A DNA stretch of 9,486 bases from Acidobacteriota bacterium (lineage in GTDB: Bacteria > Acidobacteriota > Vicinamibacteria > Vicinamibacterales > 2-12-FULL-66-21). The position numbers were made by a program, and so were the translations under genes. The notes under the pieces are model-generated. The model had not been told where the DNA came from and ran no database searches. It worked only from the letters and a program-made list of their open reading frames with translations. The DNA is taken from assembly GCA_013362195.1 (NCBI GenBank), contig JABFWM010000126.1:1-9486 (forward strand), written 5' to 3'. Shown piece after piece: positions 5,975-9,486 of this stretch. Numbering within the stretch: position 1 is the stretch's first letter; every line of letters starts with the position of its first letter.

Positions 5975-7735
5975 GTGCCGGTTCGAATCTTTGCTACCGC
6001 GAACTGCGACGACGTCGTGATCTTCTGGCGCATCGACGAGCCGCTGGCCGACTGCTGGGGGTTTGCGGTGGAACGCGAGGAGAAGCGCGGCGACGGACGC
6101 GTCGTCCGCACCGTGCTCGACAACCGCGTGGGTTTCAAGGCCGACAAGATCAAGCCGGGCGACCGCCGGCCGTCCACCGAGTGGCCGTTCCAGCGGTTCT
6201 CGTGGGCCGATCACTCCGTCGACACCGGCGACCGCGTCCGCTACCGCGTCGTCCCCATGATCCATGACGGCACGCACCTGAAGCAGAACCTTGCCGAGCG
6301 CAGCGGCTGGACGCCGTGGCTCGAGGTCTCGAGCCACGCCGGGTCCGACGCCGCGGTGGTGTTCAACCGCGGCCTGGCGATCTCGCAGTTCATGGCCCGC
6401 TACCTCGAGAAGCTGCGCGTGGACCACGGACTCGAGACGCTGAAGGACGCGCTGACGTATTTCAAAGAGACGCTGGACGATCACGAGCTGCCGATCCGCA
6501 GGTTCCTCTCAGGCGTGTTGCGCACGGAGCTCCTCGCGGTGCTCCAGGACGCGCGGAAAAAGAAGCAGCACGTGTTCGGCGCGCTCTACGAGCTGGCAGA
6601 CCAGGAGCTCATCGGCGAGCTTGCGAAGTTTGGATCGCGCGGGCACCTCGTCCTGGCCAACGGTTCGATCCAGCAGAAGAAGGGAGAGACGATCGCCGAG
6701 GCGCGCAAGCGGGACGAGAACAAGGCGGCGCGCACGCTGCTCAGGGGCAAGGACCTCGAGATTCACGACCGCATGATCGCCCCCGGGGCGCTCGGCCACA
6801 ACAAGTTCCTCGTCGTCGCCAGCGGCACGTCGAACCCGGCGCCGCTCGCCGTCTGGACCGGCAGCACGAACTGGACGAAGACCGGCCTCTGCACGCAGAC
6901 CAACAACGCGCTGCTGGTGAAGAACCGCGATTTCGCGGCGAAGTACCTGGCCCAGTGGGCGCGGCTGCGCGATGCGAAGAGCGGGTTTCCGGCGGCGCTC
7001 GTGAACTCGAACGCGACCGCGAAGAAGGTGACGCTGCGCAGCGGCAAGGCGGACATCTGGTTCACGCGCGCGCCGAACGGGGTTGATCTCGCGGCGATCG
7101 ACGAGGTCGTCAACGGCGCGCGGGAGGCGGTGCTGTTTCTGATGTTCCAGCCGGGCGGCACGGCCACGCTCGGATCGATTCGCAGGCGCATGCAGCAGCC
7201 CGGAAGGCTCTACGTCAAGGGCGTGGTCAGTACCCTGCCGCCCGAGCACGCCGCTGACGAGAAAGCCGTGAACGTGACGACCGTCGGCGACGCGCGGCAG
7301 CGCCGTCTCGATCTCGACGTCATCCAGCCGGAGGGGTTCTCGACGCCGTTCGCGGCCTGGGCCGCCACCGTCACGCGCAAGGAATTCCTGACCACGCAGG
7401 GCGGCGTGCTCGGGTTCGCGATCGTCCACTCGAAGGTGATCGTCGTCGATCCCTTCACGAACCCGGTGGTGATCTCCGGCAGCCACAACTTCTCGGGATC
7501 GGCGAGCCGGGTCAACGACGAAAACTTCGTGATCCTGCGCGGCAACTCCGAGCTGGCGCTCGAGTATGCCGTGCACGTCCTCGCGGTGTACAAACACTAT
7601 CGCTGGACCGCGTACGTCGCCGACATGCAGCGGCGGCATCGCCGTCCGTTCAGCGAGCTGCGCGAGAGTCCTGACTGGCAGGACGGTCACCTGAAGGGCG
7701 CGTCGAAGCGGGAGATCGACTTCTGGGTCCGGTAG
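5975..7735 (+). CDS. Phospholipase D-like protein with two HKD regions
   Basis: From the GTG at 5975 this is 586 residues with no signal peptide, so it is probably cytoplasmic. Residues 1-120 form a beta-rich front domain (DDVVIFWRID, DRVRYRVVPM, GWTPWLEV) that could be fibronectin-III-like. A mixed helical segment follows (130-255). Then come two phospholipase D half-sites: GHNKFLVVA (274-282) with WTGSTNWTKTG (294-304), and VHSKVIVVD (484-492) with SGSHNFSGSA (501-510). The superfamily forms a phosphohistidyl intermediate and cleaves or transfers phosphodiester bonds in lipids or nucleic acids. The second site is canonical HxK(x)4D (H485, K487, D492). In the first the Asp position is Ala (H275, K277, A282). 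Residues such as RKKK and KAARTLLRGKD give basic patches, but the substrate cannot be inferred. It stands alone on the plus strand and ends 19 nt from the convergent TPR gene. Confidence 0.83.
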   Translation: MPVRIFATANCDDVVIFWRIDEPLADCWGFAVEREEKRGDGRVVRTVLDNRVGFKADKIKPGDRRPSTEWPFQRFSWADHSVDTGDRVRYRVVPMIHDGTHLKQNLAERSGWTPWLEVSSHAGSDAAVVFNRGLAISQFMARYLEKLRVDHGLETLKDALTYFKETLDDHELPIRRFLSGVLRTELLAVLQDARKKKQHVFGALYELADQELIGELAKFGSRGHLVLANGSIQQKKGETIAEARKRDENKAARTLLRGKDLEIHDRMIAPGALGHNKFLVVASGTSNPAPLAVWTGSTNWTKTGLCTQTNNALLVKNRDFAAKYLAQWARLRDAKSGFPAALVNSNATAKKVTLRSGKADIWFTRAPNGVDLAAIDEVVNGAREAVLFLMFQPGGTATLGSIRRRMQQPGRLYVKGVVSTLPPEHAADEKAVNVTTVGDARQRRLDLDVIQPEGFSTPFAAWAATVTRKEFLTTQGGVLGFAIVHSKVIVVDPFTNPVVISGSHNFSGSASRVNDENFVILRGNSELALEYAVHVLAVYKHYRWTAYVADMQRRHRRPFSELRESPDWQDGHLKGASKREIDFWVR

Positions 7736-7754
7736 CCGGCGCAGAGCGCGCCCC

Positions 7755-8651
7755 TCAGCGACGCACCTTCGGGGCACGTGCCGCGGCGGCCCTGAAGGCG
7801 TTCAATTCCCGCTCCGCGTCCGCGGCGCGGCCCAGCCTGCGATAGACCTGGAACAATTGATAGTGCGCCTCGGGGTAGTCGGGATCGAGCGCGATCGCCT
7901 GCTCGAACCAGGGCACGCTGAGAGAGCTGCGGCCCATCTGGACCAGCGCCTTCCCCGCGAGAAAGAGGTTCCTCGCGTCGTTCGGATTGCGCCCGGCGGC
8001 TTCGGCGGCCAAATCGAAGGCGCGCTGGTAGTCGCCGCGCTTGAGCATCAGGTCCGCGAAGTTCGCGTACACCACGTCGTAACGCGGATGATCCGTGTGG
8101 ACCAGCGCGATCGCCTTGAGATAATCCTGTTGCGCCTGTTCGACATCGCCGAGCGCCTCACGGGCAAGGCCGAGAGCGTCCCAGGCCTTGTACGCGCGCG
8201 GATCGAGCGCGGTCGCACGATCGAGCGCCTCGGCGGCGGACGCATGTTTCCCCTGCTGGTAATACATGCGTCCGAGATCGTAGGGAATCTCCGCGTCGGC
8301 CGGCGCGCGCCTCGCCGCCCGCTGCAGGGTCTCGACGGCGTCGGGATCGCGGCCGAGCAGATACAGCGCCTTGGCTTTCACCTTCAGGGCCTGCACGTAC
8401 TCCGGATCGTCCGCGGGAACGCGATCGAGAGAGGCGAGCGCGTCGGCGGGGCGTTGTGAGAGCAGCTGCGCCTGGCCGAGCGCGAGGAGCAGCGGCGAGG
8501 TGGTCCCGCACGCCGCGATCGCCGAGGTGAAGTGCCGCGCCGCCTCAGCGTAGCGGCGATCCTCGTACGCGTGCCGGGCGCGGGCCTGCGACTGCTGGCA
8601 GTCCTCGCCGATTGCGAGGATCGCCAGCAGCGCGACAGTGATGGCCGTCAT
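7755..8651 (-). CDS. Periplasmic TPR repeat protein
   Basis: This 298-residue protein starts with a short hydrophobic segment (ITVALLAILAIG, residues 4-15), a likely signal peptide or anchor. C18 is not in a lipobox. The rest is a row of about seven tetratricopeptide repeats from residue 24 to 285. Clear units include ARARHAYEDRRYAEAARHF, AEIPYDLGRMYYQQGKHASA, AYKAWDALGLAREALGDVEQ and AHYQLFQVYRRLGRAADAER. TPR superhelices bind peptides and assemble complexes; the partner is unknown. The ribosome binding site is weak (AGAG close to the ATG). It follows the receptor gene after 86 nt on the same strand and was probably transcribed with it, so it may help assemble or service that outer-membrane system. 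It ends tail to tail with the phospholipase D-like gene. Confidence 0.85.
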   Translation of the reverse strand: MTAITVALLAILAIGEDCQQSQARARHAYEDRRYAEAARHFTSAIAACGTTSPLLLALGQAQLLSQRPADALASLDRVPADDPEYVQALKVKAKALYLLGRDPDAVETLQRAARRAPADAEIPYDLGRMYYQQGKHASAAEALDRATALDPRAYKAWDALGLAREALGDVEQAQQDYLKAIALVHTDHPRYDVVYANFADLMLKRGDYQRAFDLAAEAAGRNPNDARNLFLAGKALVQMGRSSLSVPWFEQAIALDPDYPEAHYQLFQVYRRLGRAADAERELNAFRAAAARAPKVRR

Positions 8652-8722
8652 GTCTCTGCCAGGGAGCTTCCGCTGGTGCTACGGGCTCGAATGGTGCTGA
8701 CGCGCTTCGGCACCCGCAGCAT

Positions 8723-8737
8723 CTGACACTGGTCCCC
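8723..8737. repeat. Single REP-like word after the receptor stop codon
   Basis: CTGACACTGGTCCCC (minus strand GGGGACCAGTGTCAG) directly abuts the receptor stop codon. The word resembles the GTGTCAG/GGGGACC type of short dispersed extragenic repeat found in many GC-rich genomes. Only one copy occurs here, so its repeat nature cannot be shown from this window. Confidence 0.2.
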
Positions 8738-9486
8738 TCAAAATGACGCGCGCAAGGACAGTTGAATCCGCCGCGGTCCCGAACCCACGCCGAAGATCCT
8801 CCCGAAATTCGGATTGGAGAGATCGGTAATCGGGCCGCCAAGGACGGACCGGTTGAACGCGTTGAGGAAGTCGGCCCTGAACTCGAAGTCCCGTCCGCCG
8901 GCCGACACGCGTTTGAGCAGGCCCAGATCCTCCGAATAACCCGCGGGTCCGCGGACGCCGGGCAGGATCGACGGCGCTGTGCCGATGCGCGATGGAACGC
9001 CCTGCGGCGACAGCGGCTGCGTCGCAAAGGCCGCGGGGTTCAAATACGGTGTTCCGCGAACGAGATCGACGGCGGAGCCGTCGTAGACGATCGGATCGGC
9101 CCCCGACACGATGTCGGGGCGGAACAGGTAGCCCGCGCCGTTCATGCGGCTGTCGAACACGCTCAGCGTGCCGCCGCTGCGATAGTTGTGAATGCCCGTG
9201 ACCGTCCAGCCCCCGACAATCTGGCCGAGGAGCCCGTTCACATCGAGCCGCTTGCCCGGCCCCACCGGCAGTTCGTAGATCCACGTCACTTTGAGGAAGT
9301 GCGGGAAATGCCGGTTCGGGGCGAGCGCCCACTCGTATCCCGACCCGTCCTGGTTCACGAGATTGTCCTCGGTCTTCGACAACGTGTAGGCGACGAGCAG
9401 CGCAAGGCCCTGCGAGAAATGACGTTCGATCGTCGTCTGCAGCGAGTTGTAGCGCGTCTTGCCCTTGAAGTTGTTCAACAGGGTGA
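8738..9486 (-). CDS. TonB-dependent receptor, Oar-like, C-terminal beta-barrel part (partial)
   Basis: The last 248 residues of a larger gene are visible; the frame is open to the window edge. Typical barrel strands of Oar-like receptors appear: TRYNSLQTTIERHFSQGLAL, LVAYTLSKTEDNL, HFLKVTWIYELPVGPGKRL, GGWTVTGIHNYRSGGTLSV, FEFRADFLNAFNRSVLGGP, and the closing RRIQLSLRASF with a terminal Phe that the BAM complex recognises. The loop with LNPAAFATQPL followed by LGLLKRVSAG is also characteristic. These proteins sit in the outer membrane, and the TonB-dependent ones import glycans, peptides or metal complexes. The substrate is not deducible without the plug and the N-terminus. A TPR protein gene follows on the same strand. 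It is a different gene from the receptor-like start at the left edge, which points the same way but lies 8.5 kb downstream. Confidence 0.9.
   Translation of the reverse strand, partial: TLLNNFKGKTRYNSLQTTIERHFSQGLALLVAYTLSKTEDNLVNQDGSGYEWALAPNRHFPHFLKVTWIYELPVGPGKRLDVNGLLGQIVGGWTVTGIHNYRSGGTLSVFDSRMNGAGYLFRPDIVSGADPIVYDGSAVDLVRGTPYLNPAAFATQPLSPQGVPSRIGTAPSILPGVRGPAGYSEDLGLLKRVSAGGRDFEFRADFLNAFNRSVLGGPITDLSNPNFGRIFGVGSGPRRIQLSLRASF

Noticed and set aside
5979..5992. GGTTCGAATC resembling a tRNA T-loop
   Set aside because: The flanking bases do not pair and the sequence lies inside the coding start of the phospholipase D-like gene.
7736..7754. Bidirectional terminator in the convergent gap
   Set aside because: Only short GGCGC/GCGCC pairing is possible in 19 nt and no T-tract is present on either strand.
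6509..7777. A 422-residue minus-strand open frame opposite the phospholipase D-like gene
   Set aside because: Low-complexity Arg/Leu/Val composition and no ribosome binding site; the plus strand carries both HKD regions.

Overview
This GC-rich window looks like a chromosomal segment of a free-living Gram-negative bacterium, most likely an Acidobacteriota of the Vicinamibacteria type. The grounds are the style of the right-hand TonB-dependent receptor (Oar-like, ending in Phe) followed by a TPR protein, the Tat-type sugar isomerase/epimerase, and a di-heme peroxidase with a choice-of-anchor style C-terminus. This placement is inferred from protein style only. No rRNA, tRNA, CRISPR array, insertion sequence or phage gene is visible.

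Left edge (1-691, minus strand): a compact unit. From its 5' end it holds a short unrecognised ORF (485-658), a 69-residue protein with a CxxxC motif (262-471), and the first 80 residues of a secreted protein with a signal peptide and the start of a carboxypeptidase-regulatory-like fold (1-241), probably the N-terminus of a TonB-dependent receptor. An AT-rich patch at 644-670 carries an imperfect palindrome and a 7-bp direct repeat, and looks like an operator.

Middle (765-5684, minus strand): a Tat-type sugar phosphate isomerase/epimerase (4785-5684), an AhpD-fold protein with CGPC (4067-4645), a 754-residue MauG/cytochrome c peroxidase-like di-heme protein (1627-3891), and 24 nt further on a secreted choice-of-anchor P-like protein (934-1602). 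The last two form a tight operon. It ends at a strong inverted repeat (871-918), beyond which lies a sequence resembling a detached sorting signal.

Right (5795-9486): the divergent spacer 5685-5974 holds two interlocked inverted repeats. A plus-strand phospholipase D-like protein (5975-7735) follows. It converges on a minus-strand pair: the C-terminal barrel of a TonB-dependent receptor (8738-9486, cut by the window edge) followed by a periplasmic TPR protein (7755-8651). No gene-free stretch exceeds 300 bases. The gaps 692-933, 3892-4066, 4646-4784 and 5685-5974 hold only the sites listed.

The best candidate for an undescribed module is the di-heme enzyme with its choice-of-anchor partner. 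The interlocked repeats at 5795-5821 and the operator-like patch at 644-670 are the most structured non-coding signals.
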